Source of the DNA: Nitrospirota bacterium
GTDB lineage: Bacteria > Nitrospirota > Thermodesulfovibrionia > UBA6902
DNA: 33,856 nucleotides
Reading direction: 5' to 3'
Assembly: GCA_016213945.1 (NCBI GenBank)
Contig: JACQZF010000020.1
Span: 1 to 33,856 of the forward strand
Both the position numbers and the translations under genes were made by a program. Shown here one piece after another: positions 17,057 through 24,713 of the stretch; within the stretch, counting starts at the first letter, position 1, and every line of letters starts with the position of its first letter. The notes below the pieces were generated by a model. The model was not told the origin of the DNA, ran no database searches, and was given only the letters and a program-made list of their open reading frames with translations.

Positions 17057-18217
17057 GTGAACTGGTTTGGCGTTGAGCTTCAGTCGCTCAGTAAAAAAAA
17101 TCTCCTCAGAAAACTTACCTGCATTGAATCATCTCATGGTTCAAAGATCTTAATTAACGGTCAGACCTGCATCAATTTTTCCTCAAATGACTATCTCGGC
17201 TTATCAGGCCATCCTGAAATTGTGAGGGCTGCCGCACGGGCGTTGAAGGAATACGGCCTCGGCTCAGGTTCATCAAGGCTTCTGAGTGGCACACATACTC
17301 CGCATGAAAAACTTGAGGCGCGGATAGCTGAATTCAAGAAAACAGAAGCCGCCCTCGTATTCAACACAGGTTATGCTGCCAATACAGGGACCATTCCGGC
17401 GATAGCAGGAGATGATGCGTTGATCCTCAGTGATGAGCTCAATCATGCGAGCATTGTTGACGGCGTGAGACTTTCAAGAGCCAATGTGAAAATATATAAG
17501 CATAGAGACGTGGACCATCTCGAATCTCTTTTAAAGAAAACTTATAAAAGCAAAGCAATCAAAAGACGCCTGATAATCACCGACACGATCTTCAGTATGG
17601 ACGGAGACATAGCGCCGCTAAAGGACATTCTTTTTCTTTGTGAAAAATATAACACTCTGCTGATGATCGATGACGCTCATGGGACAGGTGTGATAGGGAA
17701 AACCGGCAGGGGCGCTCTTGAGCATTTCAATATTAAATCAGACTGCATAATACAGATGGGCACATTGAGCAAGGCGGCCGGGTGCTTCGGCGCATTTGTC
17801 GCGGGCCCAACCGATTTAATAAACCTGCTGACCAGCAAGGCAAGGAGCTTCATCTATTCGACCTCACTCCCTCCCGCAATAGCTGAGGCAAGCGCGAAAG
17901 CGATAGATATAGTGGAGTTTGAGTCGGGACAGAGAAGGAACAAATTATGGAAAAACAGGGAGCGATTATTTGAAGGCCTCAAGGGCCTCGATTTTGATAC
18001 GCTTAACTCGGAGACACCGATAATCCCGGTACTGATCGGCGATACAAAAAAAGCGTTGAAGGCAGGAAATTATCTTTTCAATGAAAAAATATTTGCCCCT
18101 GCAATACGCCCCCCAAGCGTGCCTGATGGAAAATGCAGGTTAAGATTTTCAGTAACTGCAAGTCATTCGGATAAGGATATTGACAGAGTTCTGGAGGTAT
18201 TGCACGTATTAAGATAG
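17057..18217 (+). CDS. bioF: 8-amino-7-oxononanoate synthase
   Basis: The 386-residue fold-type I PLP enzyme condenses pimeloyl-ACP/CoA with alanine, the first step of biotin ring assembly. Visible motifs are INFSSNDYLGLSGHP, GSGSSRLLSGTH, ELNHASIVDG, DDAHGTGVIG and the PLP-lysine region MGTLSKAAGCFGAFVAG. Length is normal. The start is GTG at 17057, giving NWFGVELQSL. It is followed by an SDR gene and, after an apparent insertion, bioD; bioA and bioB are not in the window. Confidence 0.93.
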   Translation: MNWFGVELQSLSKKNLLRKLTCIESSHGSKILINGQTCINFSSNDYLGLSGHPEIVRAAARALKEYGLGSGSSRLLSGTHTPHEKLEARIAEFKKTEAALVFNTGYAANTGTIPAIAGDDALILSDELNHASIVDGVRLSRANVKIYKHRDVDHLESLLKKTYKSKAIKRRLIITDTIFSMDGDIAPLKDILFLCEKYNTLLMIDDAHGTGVIGKTGRGALEHFNIKSDCIIQMGTLSKAAGCFGAFVAGPTDLINLLTSKARSFIYSTSLPPAIAEASAKAIDIVEFESGQRRNKLWKNRERLFEGLKGLDFDTLNSETPIIPVLIGDTKKALKAGNYLFNEKIFAPAIRPPSVPDGKCRLRFSVTASHSDKDIDRVLEVLHVLR

Positions 18218-18228
18218 CATCTTTTAGT

Positions 18229-18289
18229 GTCATTCCCGCTTGTCGGGAATCTTTCTTTTCTGGAAGGATTGCGGACAAGCCGCAATGAC
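18229..18289. repeat. Dispersed inverted repeat, family A
   Basis: GTCATTCCCGCTTGTCGGGAAT and GGATTGCGGACAAGCCGCAATGAC form two hairpins with GTCATT/AATGAC outer ends. It lies between bioF and the SDR gene. Confidence 0.8.
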
Positions 18290-18330
18290 AGATTAAGTGG
18301 GATATTGAATTTTATATTTTGAATTGTCAA

Positions 18331-19047
18331 ATGGTCTGTCTAATCACTGGTTCATCAAGAGGTCTCGGAAAAGCTGTTGCTCTCGCTTTCGGAAAGCGGG
18401 GGCATCGGGTTGTTGTCCACTATAAAGATAAAAAGTGTGAGGCTGAGGCAGTTGCTTCCGGGATTAGAGAATCACTGGCGCTCAAAGCTGATGTCAGAGA
18501 TTTTAAAGAGGTGGAATCTCTGGTTGAAAAAGTCGTGGAGAAATGGGGTCGCATTGATGTGCTTGTGAATAACGCCGGAATTACAAAAGAGGCCCTGCTG
18601 CTAAAAACATCTGAAAATGATTTTGACGAAGTAGTCAACACCAACCTCAAAGGGCCGTTCAATTTCATCCGCGCAGTTATCCCATACATGATAAAACCCC
18701 ACAATCAAACTATCAAACATATCATCAACATCTCTTCCATCGCCGGAATAAAAGGCAAGGCAGGCTTGTCAGCTTACTCGGCATCAAAGGCAGGCCTGAC
18801 CGGTTTAACAATAAGCGCGGCACGAGAGTTAGGCGAACACAACATCATGGTCAATGCAGTGCTTCCCGGATACATGCTGACCGAAATGGGAATAGCGTCG
18901 AATGAGAAAGCAAAGGAACTCGCGCTTCAGGACAGTCTCGTAAAGCAATTCTCTAACCCGCACAATGTCGCCGACTTTATCTGCTACCTCTCAGAGACAA
19001 AAGAAATAACAGGACAGGTTTTCAATCTCGATTCAAGGATATTGTAG
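18331..19047 (+). CDS. Short-chain dehydrogenase/reductase (FabG-like) in biotin block
   Basis: The protein is about 238 residues. Its Rossmann motif is TGSSRGLGKA, with the NNAG motif (VLVNNAGITKEA), catalytic Ser in ISSIAG and YSASKAG with the catalytic Tyr and Lys. It closely follows the 3-oxoacyl-ACP reductase (FabG) pattern but is encoded between bioF and bioD, so it may serve pimeloyl-chain synthesis for biotin; that is inference from context. I chose the ATG at 18331; a TTG at 18319 would add four residues. Neither has a clear Shine-Dalgarno. The stop codon lies at the edge of a strong hairpin. Confidence 0.85.
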   Translation: MVCLITGSSRGLGKAVALAFGKRGHRVVVHYKDKKCEAEAVASGIRESLALKADVRDFKEVESLVEKVVEKWGRIDVLVNNAGITKEALLLKTSENDFDEVVNTNLKGPFNFIRAVIPYMIKPHNQTIKHIINISSIAGIKGKAGLSAYSASKAGLTGLTISAARELGEHNIMVNAVLPGYMLTEMGIASNEKAKELALQDSLVKQFSNPHNVADFICYLSETKEITGQVFNLDSRIL

Positions 19048-19078
19048 GGGCAGGCCTTACGCCTGCCCGGTTATTTTT
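19048..19078 (+). terminator. GC-rich hairpin with T-run after the SDR gene
   Basis: GGGCAGGC and GCCTGCCC form a perfect 8-bp stem with a 5-base loop, followed by GGTTATTTTTT. It would work as a Rho-independent terminator. The whole stretch (TAGGGGCAGGC...GCCTGCCCGG) also resembles a common dispersed repeat, so it may be a repeat acting as terminator. Confidence 0.65.
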
Positions 19079-19106
19079 TCTCTTTAAATCCAGCCTTCCC
19101 ATTGTC

Positions 19107-19126
19107 TATAATTTAACTGATATAAT
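19107..19126 (+). promoter_or_regulatory. Possible promoter region for the antitoxin/PIN pair (two TATAAT boxes)
   Basis: Two perfect TATAAT hexamers (19107-19112 and 19121-19126) lie upstream of the antitoxin gene and after the hairpin terminator. No well-spaced -35 is evident, so assignment rests on the -10 boxes only. Confidence 0.35.
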
Positions 19127-19178
19127 GAAGATTGAATTTAAAGGAAACATTACAGGATAGGATTAGGAGGTGCAAACA

Positions 19179-19373
19179 ATGAAGACACTGCAAGCTGAAT
19201 TGCCTGATAAGCTATATGAACAGATTAAAATCCTTGTTGATGCTGGATGGTTTCTTGATGAAAAATCTGTTTTAACTGAAGCCTTGCGCCGTTTTCTTGA
19301 AACACACAAACCGGAACTCATGGAAAAGTTTATAAAAGAAGACATCGAGTGGGGTTTGCGTGGAAAAGACTGA
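19179..19373 (+). CDS. Small antitoxin-like protein partnered with PIN toxin
   Basis: The 64-residue protein begins KTLQAELPDKLYEQIKILVDAGWF, then DEKSVLTEALRRFLETH, resembling ribbon-helix-helix antitoxins that pair with DUF3368-type PIN toxins. AGGAGG eight bases before the ATG at 19179 fixes the start; an in-frame GTG inside that Shine-Dalgarno (19170) is not used. Its end overlaps the toxin start by 14 bases. Antitoxins of this type bind both toxin and operator; no operator was identified. Confidence 0.8.
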   Translation: MKTLQAELPDKLYEQIKILVDAGWFLDEKSVLTEALRRFLETHKPELMEKFIKEDIEWGLRGKD

Positions 19374-19887
19374 GCAGTCAACTGCCCCAATTATTGTTAT
19401 AGATGCGGGCCCGATCATTCATCTCGATGAGCTTGGGAGCCTCCAACTTCTTTCGGATTTTAAAAAGCTTCTGGTTCCAGACGCTGTATGGCACGAAATA
19501 GAACACCATAGGCCGTCAGCCTTTAATGATAAAAAAATCTCTCTTGATAAAATTCAGGTTCCTCAAGATAGAAACGCGCATATCCAAATAGTTTGTAATT
19601 CATTCAACCTTGATGCCGGAGAAACAGAAGCAATAATTTTATGCTCCAATCATCCTCATTCCATTCTTCTAACTGATGATGCTGCCGCAAGACTTGCAGC
19701 CAATGCGCTGGGTTTAAGGGCGTATGGTACTATCGGTGTACTTTTGAGGGCTATAAGAAGAAAGCAGCTTACGCCTGGTGACGTTATCAAAAAACTGGAA
19801 GAAATTTCATTGAAGTCAAGTTTGTTCGTAAGGCATAGTTTGCTGGAAGAAATAATAGTAAAGGTTAAAAAGGAATACGGTCCTTAA
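19360..19887 (+). CDS. PIN-domain toxin-like nuclease (DUF3368/VapC-like)
   Basis: The 175-residue protein has PIN-type acidic residues: IVIDAGPIIHL near the N-terminus, VWHEIEHH, then LDAGETEAIIL and LLTDDAAARLAA in the middle. The order and spacing match DUF3368 PIN proteins, predicted Mg-dependent RNases. The start is GTG (19360), overlapping the antitoxin gene by 14 bases, which implies coupling. The pair lies between the biotin SDR gene and bioD and so seems inserted in the biotin block. Target RNA is unknown. Confidence 0.82.
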   Translation: MEKTEQSTAPIIVIDAGPIIHLDELGSLQLLSDFKKLLVPDAVWHEIEHHRPSAFNDKKISLDKIQVPQDRNAHIQIVCNSFNLDAGETEAIILCSNHPHSILLTDDAAARLAANALGLRAYGTIGVLLRAIRRKQLTPGDVIKKLEEISLKSSLFVRHSLLEEIIVKVKKEYGP

Positions 19888-19910
19888 TTTGGCAACATGC
19901 GGACAGTTAA

Positions 19911-19945
19911 ACCTGCATTGCAAAAGCATGGGTGTGTGATGGAGT
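19911..19945 (+). repeat. Direct repeat copy 2 at right edge of toxin-antitoxin insertion
   Basis: It is identical over 20 bases (19911-19930) and then ten bases (19936-19945) to 12499-12531, with a one-base difference in gap length. It lies just before bioD. Confidence 0.7.
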
Positions 19946-19964
19946 AAATGAGCTAAAGAGTGTA

Positions 19965-20669
19965 ATGGTTACTATGCACAAAGGCATCTTCATAACAGGC
20001 ACTGACACTGGCGTCGGCAAGTCATTTGTAGCAATCGGTCTGATGAGGGCTTTTAAGGAAATGGGATTGAGCGTCTGTCCCATGAAGCCGGTGGAGACAG
20101 GCTGCAAGGTTCGGAAGGGGAAGCTCATTCCGGCTGATACGGTGAAACTTATCAACGCCGCTAATGTGAATGAGCCGCTTGACCTCATCAACCCTTACCG
20201 CTTCAGACAACCGCTTGCCCCGGCAGTAGCGGCTGAGGTTGAGGGAGTTGTAATCAAAAAAGAAAAGATATTGTCCGCCTGCAAACAACTTTCAAAGAGA
20301 TACGACATTACAATTGTCGAAGGCGCGGGCGGGATAATGGCGCCTGTGTATAAAAGATATCTTTTTCTTGACCTTATAAAAGATCTGAGACTGCCGGTCG
20401 TAATCGTTGCAAGGCCCGGCCTCGGAACGATCAACCATACCCTCCTGACGATAAATGCCGCAAGGAGCAACGGAATTGAAGTTCTTGGAGTGATAATAAA
20501 TTATGCAAGTGAGATTAAAAAAGATATTTCCATGAGGACTAACCCTGAACTGATCGAGGGGCTTGGCAGGGTCCCGGTATTGGGTACTTTGCCATTTTCT
20601 AATACGTTAAAAAAATATCCCGGAAAAGTATTTCAGCAAATTGCAAAAAATATTTTGTCCTGTCTTTAA
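19965..20669 (+). CDS. bioD: Dethiobiotin synthetase
   Basis: The product is about 234 residues. The ATP-binding loop GTDTGVGKS (12-20) is followed by MKPVETGC, VEGAGGIMAPV and VIVARPGLGTINHTLLT, the full set of BioD motifs. It catalyses ATP-dependent carboxylation of 7,8-diaminopelargonate. I chose ATG 19965, preceded by AAAGAG; an ATG at 19974 (MHKGIFITGTD) is almost as likely, and a GTG at 19932 lies inside the direct repeat and is unlikely. It follows the PIN toxin gene. Confidence 0.93.
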   Translation: MVTMHKGIFITGTDTGVGKSFVAIGLMRAFKEMGLSVCPMKPVETGCKVRKGKLIPADTVKLINAANVNEPLDLINPYRFRQPLAPAVAAEVEGVVIKKEKILSACKQLSKRYDITIVEGAGGIMAPVYKRYLFLDLIKDLRLPVVIVARPGLGTINHTLLTINAARSNGIEVLGVIINYASEIKKDISMRTNPELIEGLGRVPVLGTLPFSNTLKKYPGKVFQQIAKNILSCL

Positions 20670-20710
20670 TAATTCAGAGACATTTAATTAACCGGGACCC
20701 TGTCTTCGCG

Positions 20711-21088
20711 TCATTCCACAATTAGCTTGCCTATCATACCACCCCATGAATAATGGAATCCCTTTTCAATGTAGCAGCCAAATTCAAACTCGCCTGATTT
20801 GGAGGCGTAAAATTCCCCGGCTACCTTCTTGCCTTTTGGAACTTCAAAGCGCAGGCCATAGCCGTTGAGCCTGAAATTATAATCCCAGTCAACGCTCTCC
20901 ACCTCCAATATCACGTGGGAATCCTTTTTCACCGTTATGGCATTCGGCTCCCAGTTGCAGTTTTCACCTTTCAATTGGACTTTCATGACAGGCGCGCCGG
21001 AAGGCATTCCCTCCAGGGCTGTCATTTTCTGCTTTGCTGCGCATCCGACAATAAAGATCATAAACACAAGAAGACATAGCTTTCTCAT
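20711..21088 (-). CDS. Cupredoxin-like lipoprotein
   Basis: The 125-residue protein has a lipoprotein signal (MRKLCLLVFMIFIVGC; Cys16 of the lipobox is predicted to be lipidated). A beta-rich domain follows, ending FGCYIEKGFHYSWGGMIGKLIVE, where C105, H112 and M118 sit like the Cys, His and Met ligands of a type 1 copper site or a COX2-like cupredoxin. The usual first His is not evident; the equivalent stretch reads WDYNFRL. Copper binding is therefore uncertain. The start at 21088 is set by AAAGGAGG; the earlier ATG at 21103 lies upstream of that site. It converges with bioD. Confidence 0.75.
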   Translation of the reverse strand: MRKLCLLVFMIFIVGCAAKQKMTALEGMPSGAPVMKVQLKGENCNWEPNAITVKKDSHVILEVESVDWDYNFRLNGYGLRFEVPKGKKVAGEFYASKSGEFEFGCYIEKGFHYSWGGMIGKLIVE

Positions 21089-21192
21089 TACTCCTCCTTT
21101 CATTAAAATAATTTTATTCGTATTAACTTCTGATTATCACACGAAGCAATGCGTGTCCACTTTAAAAATTTAATAAAACTATAAAACGCAAG

Positions 21193-21238
21193 GTGTAAAA
21201 TTCCCTTCTTTGACTTACACTTTTCAAATCAGTTAACT
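21193..21238 (+). promoter_or_regulatory. Possible lipA promoter with inverted repeat
   Basis: TTGACT (21210-21215) and TTAACT (21233-21238) are spaced 17 bases. GGTGTAA and TTACACT form inverted arms (about 21192-21221) overlapping the -35, a candidate operator. The -10 lies only about eight bases before the lipA ATG, implying a very short leader. Confidence 0.35.
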
Positions 21239-21246
21239 TTATATTC

Positions 21247-22095
21247 ATGCGTCACCCGGAATGGATAAAGGTAAAATTAACAGAGACACACGGTACCAAA
21301 AAGATACTCAGGCATCATAAAGTCTCCACCGTCTGTGAAGAAGCCCGGTGCCCCAACCAGGGAAAGTGTTTTTCACGGAACACCGCGACCTTTATGGTCT
21401 TAGGCGACAGGTGCACGAGGAACTGTTCCTTCTGCGCTGTTGAATCCTCAAGCCCTTTGCCGCTTGACCCCAATGAACCTGAAAGGGTCGCGGATGCCGC
21501 CTCAGCGCTGGGCCTGAAATTTGTCGTCATCACCTCTGTAACGCGAGACGATCTGCCGGACGGCGGGGCCGGGCAGTTTGCAAGGACGATACAAGCGGTG
21601 AGGAAGAAAAATCCTGCGATCAAAATTGAAGTGCTGACTCCTGATTTCAGGGGAAATGTTCAGGCGTTAAAAACAGTCCTTGATGCGCAGCCCGACGTAT
21701 TTAACCATAATGTCGAAACAGTGCCGCGTTTGTATTCAACGGTCAGGCCTCAGGCCGGTTATCTTCTTTCGATACACGTTCTTAAAACTGCAAAGCAATT
21801 GTGTCCCGGCATGAAAACCAAATCAGGACTTATGCTCGGTCTTGGTGAGAATGCATCAGAGGTGCTGTCGGTCATGAGGGATTTGAGGGACGCAGACTGT
21901 GACTTCCTGACAATAGGCCAATACCTGAGGCCCCGGAGAAACAATATCCCCGTTGTTGAATACATAAGACCGGAGATGTTTGAGCAATACAGGATAAAGG
22001 GGCTTGAGATGGGGTTCATCGCCGTCGCTTCATCGCCGCTGACGAGAAGTTCAATGGACGCTGGAGATTTGTTTAAAACAATTAAAGTCGAATAA
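21247..22095 (+). CDS. lipA: Lipoyl synthase (radical SAM)
   Basis: The 282-residue enzyme inserts two sulfurs into octanoyl-lipoyl domains. The auxiliary cluster motif CEEARCPNQGKC (CxxxxCxxxxxC), radical-SAM motif CTRNCSFC, DDLPDGGAGQFARTI, HNVETVPRLY and the C-terminal RSS (serine ligand of the auxiliary cluster) are all present. The ATG at 21247 has no Shine-Dalgarno. lipB or lplA is not adjacent. It may share a promoter region with the divergent lipoprotein gene. Confidence 0.95.
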   Translation: MRHPEWIKVKLTETHGTKKILRHHKVSTVCEEARCPNQGKCFSRNTATFMVLGDRCTRNCSFCAVESSSPLPLDPNEPERVADAASALGLKFVVITSVTRDDLPDGGAGQFARTIQAVRKKNPAIKIEVLTPDFRGNVQALKTVLDAQPDVFNHNVETVPRLYSTVRPQAGYLLSIHVLKTAKQLCPGMKTKSGLMLGLGENASEVLSVMRDLRDADCDFLTIGQYLRPRRNNIPVVEYIRPEMFEQYRIKGLEMGFIAVASSPLTRSSMDAGDLFKTIKVE

Positions 22096-22246
22096 ACTGT
22101 AAATTAAATTTCCCTGACTTAATGGTCCTATCGTAACTTGGACCCGTTTTTTTCATCATTATCTTGTCCCTTACCTTGAATAAATCCAAGTATTTGGAGC
22201 ATAATATTTTTTCAGATAAAATTTATTGACTGCTTGCGGGGTAACA

Positions 22247-23557
22247 TTGAAAAACAACTCTGTAACTATCGGCATTATCGGCTTTGGAACTGTAGGAGCC
22301 GGGACCGCAAAAATTCTTTTAAGGAAACGCGCGGAACTTGAGAGTAAGCTCGGATTCCCGCTGGTCCTGAAAAACATTGCCGACCTCGATACGAAGCGCG
22401 ACAGGGGCATTAAACTTCCATCCGGAGTTCTAATAAATGACGCAAAGGCAATGTTAAATGATCCCTCCATTGATATCGTGGTCGAGCTTATGGGAGGAAT
22501 ACATCCGGCAAAGGAGTTTATCCTTCAGGCAATCAAAAACGGGAAGCACGTTGTGACTGCCAACAAGGCGCTTCTTGCTACTGAGGGCCACGAGATATTC
22601 AAGGCAGCGCGAAAGAGCAAAGTGGATATCGGCTTTGAGGCCTCGGTTGCCGGAAGCATTCCTATTATAAAGGTCGTGAGGGAGTCGCTCATTGGCAATA
22701 ACATCCAGAGCATCTACGGTATCATCAACGGCACGTCAAATTATATTCTTACGAAAATGACCGACGAGGGAATTGACTTCGGGACCGCCCTCAAAGAGGC
22801 ACAGGCGCTTGGCTACGCGGAGGCAGACCCTACTTTTGATATTGAAGGCATCGATTCAGCGCACAAGCTGACAATCCTTTCATCGCTTTCTTTCGGCATC
22901 CCGCTTTCCTTTACGAAGATCTACACCGAGGGCATAATGAAGATCACACCGCTGGATATCCAGTTTGCATCTGAGTTTGGATATAAGATAAAATTACTGG
23001 CGATCGCGAAACAGGCTGACAGCCATATCGAGGTGAGGGTGCATCCGACAATGCTCCCGAAAGACCACCTCATTGCAAATGTGAACGGCGTGTTTAACGC
23101 GATTTACATTGAGGGCGACGCGATAGGCTCCCAGCTTTATTATGGAAAGGGCGCCGGTGAAATGCCCACAGGCAGCGCCGTTGTCAGCGATATCGCGGAT
23201 ATCGCAAGAGGTATCAAGACGGGTCTGTCATGCAGAACACACGGAATTACCATGACTGAAAACCCTGAATTGAAGATCAAGAAGATCGACGACATCCGGA
23301 CCTGCTATTACCTGCGGTTCTCAGCGCTTGACAAGCCGGGGGTGCTGTCTAAAATATCGGGCATCCTCGGAAGCCGCGATATCAGCATTAAGTCGATGAT
23401 ACAGAAGGGCAGAAAGGTGGAGAAGGCGGTGCCTGTTGTTATGATGACGCATGAAGCAAGGGAAAATGATATGGCCCGGGCGCTAAAAGAGATCAACCGG
23501 CTCTCACTTGTGTCGGAGAAAACAATTTATCTGAGGGTCGAGGGAGGAGAAAATTAA
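22247..23557 (+). CDS. hom: Homoserine dehydrogenase with C-terminal ACT domain
   Basis: The product is about 436 residues. An NAD(P)-binding motif (IGIIGFGTVGAGTAKIL), a catalytic domain with VELMGG, HVVTANKALLA, FEASVAGSIPII, GIINGTSNYIL and EADPTFDIEGIDSAHKL, and an ACT regulatory domain (about 355-430, YYLRFSALDKPGVLSKI) are present. It reduces aspartate semialdehyde to homoserine; the ACT domain usually confers threonine feedback. I chose TTG at 22247, preceded by GGGG; a TTG at 22226 would add seven atypical residues. It heads a cluster with tusA-like, MoeB/ThiF-like and threonine synthase genes. Confidence 0.94.
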   Translation: MKNNSVTIGIIGFGTVGAGTAKILLRKRAELESKLGFPLVLKNIADLDTKRDRGIKLPSGVLINDAKAMLNDPSIDIVVELMGGIHPAKEFILQAIKNGKHVVTANKALLATEGHEIFKAARKSKVDIGFEASVAGSIPIIKVVRESLIGNNIQSIYGIINGTSNYILTKMTDEGIDFGTALKEAQALGYAEADPTFDIEGIDSAHKLTILSSLSFGIPLSFTKIYTEGIMKITPLDIQFASEFGYKIKLLAIAKQADSHIEVRVHPTMLPKDHLIANVNGVFNAIYIEGDAIGSQLYYGKGAGEMPTGSAVVSDIADIARGIKTGLSCRTHGITMTENPELKIKKIDDIRTCYYLRFSALDKPGVLSKISGILGSRDISIKSMIQKGRKVEKAVPVVMMTHEARENDMARALKEINRLSLVSEKTIYLRVEGGEN

Positions 23558-23560
23558 TCC

Positions 23561-23809
23561 ATGTCAGAGACAAAAGCAGACAAATATTTAGATATAAGAG
23601 GCGTTGTTTGCCCGTATACTTTAGTAAAGTCCAAGCTTGCAATTGAAAACATTAATGTCGGCCAGATCCTTGAGATTATACTTGATTATCCTGAGGCGTC
23701 AGACAGCATCCCAAAGGCTATGATAAATTATGGCCATGCGGTCCTGAAAGTGGAAAAGATTAATCCAAAGGAATGGATCATACAGGTCAAAAAAGAGGTA
23801 GAAGACTGA
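23561..23809 (+). CDS. TusA/SirA-family sulfur-transfer protein
   Basis: The 82-residue protein has the TusA motif (LDIRGVVCPYTLVKSKLAIE) in which the CP cysteine carries persulfide sulfur in relatives. GGAGG lies upstream of the ATG, within the end of hom. Its stop overlaps the start of the MoeB/ThiF-like gene (TGATG), so coupled translation is likely. With the E1-like enzyme and carrier downstream, a role in delivering sulfur to a carrier protein is inferred. Confidence 0.88.
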   Translation: MSETKADKYLDIRGVVCPYTLVKSKLAIENINVGQILEIILDYPEASDSIPKAMINYGHAVLKVEKINPKEWIIQVKKEVED

Positions 23810-24609
23810 TGGAATTCACCGAAGAGCAATTAAAAAGGTACAGCAGGCATATAATCCTTCCTGAGGTCGGCGGCAAGGGACAGCAGAAGATTTCAAATTC
23901 AAAGGTCCTCATTGTCGGCGCAGGCGGCCTTGGCTGTCCTGTCGGATATTACCTTGCAGCGGCAGGCGTCGGCACACTCGCACTTGTGGACAATGACGTT
24001 GTTGAACTGAGCAATTTGCAGAGACAGATCGCGCACAGCGTGAAGACACTTGGCATAAATAAGGCTGATTCAGCGAAGCAGACCTTTGAGAACTTAAACC
24101 CTGATGTCAACGTAGTTGCCGTAAAAGAGAGGATCAACAGCAAGAACATCCTTGGCCTGTTCAAAGATTATGACATCATCGTGGACGGGACGGACAATTT
24201 CCCTACACGTTATCTTATCAATGACGCATGTGTGATGCTGAAGAAACCCCTTGTCAGCGGGGCCATTCTCAGGTTTGAAGGACAGGTCACAACAATATTG
24301 CCGGGCGAAGGGCCGTGTTACCGGTGCCTGTTTGAAGAGCCGCCCCCGGCAGGGCTTGTGCCTTCATGCCAGGAAGCAGGAGTGCTTGGCGTTCTTCCCG
24401 GTATCATCGGTGCGCTTCAGGCGACCGAGGTTTTAAAATTAATCATCGGCAAGGGAAAACCTTTAAAGGGTGAATTGCTGATCTATGATGCCCTTGGCGT
24501 GAATTTCAGAAAAGTAAGGGTCCCAAAAAACAGCGACTGTCCTATTTGCGGAAAGAACCCCACGATCAAGGAGCTGTCGGATATACCCGAACAGTATTGT
24601 TCGATATAA
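23809..24609 (+). CDS. MoeB/ThiF/HesA-family E1-like adenylyltransferase
   Basis: The 266-residue protein has the ATP-binding GAGGLG (37-42), LSNLQRQIAHS with the catalytic Arg, and VDGTDNFPTRY. Zinc Cys pairs are C170/C173 and C244/C247; Cys187 (SCQEAG) lies in the usual thioester-forming position. There is no rhodanese domain. Such enzymes adenylate the C-terminal Gly-Gly of ThiS/MoaD-like carriers before sulfur loading. The carrier candidate is encoded at 26038. The start at 23809 overlaps the tusA-like stop; an upstream in-frame ATG at 23773 lies inside that gene and is not used. Confidence 0.9.
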   Translation: MEFTEEQLKRYSRHIILPEVGGKGQQKISNSKVLIVGAGGLGCPVGYYLAAAGVGTLALVDNDVVELSNLQRQIAHSVKTLGINKADSAKQTFENLNPDVNVVAVKERINSKNILGLFKDYDIIVDGTDNFPTRYLINDACVMLKKPLVSGAILRFEGQVTTILPGEGPCYRCLFEEPPPAGLVPSCQEAGVLGVLPGIIGALQATEVLKLIIGKGKPLKGELLIYDALGVNFRKVRVPKNSDCPICGKNPTIKELSDIPEQYCSI

Positions 24610-24619
24610 TTAGATAAAT

Positions 24620-24689
24620 GTCATTGCCCGGCTTGATCGGGCAATCCAGTACCTTATTAAAACTGGATTCCCGTTTTCACGGGAATGAC
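24620..24689. repeat. Dispersed inverted repeat, family A
   Basis: GTCATTGCCCGGCTTGATCGGGCAAT and ATTCCCGTTTTCACGGGAAT make two hairpins, with GTCATT...AATGAC ends. It fills the gap between the E1-like gene and the threonine synthase gene. Confidence 0.85.
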
Positions 24690-24713
24690 GGAAACTACAC
24701 GGAGGCAAAGTAA

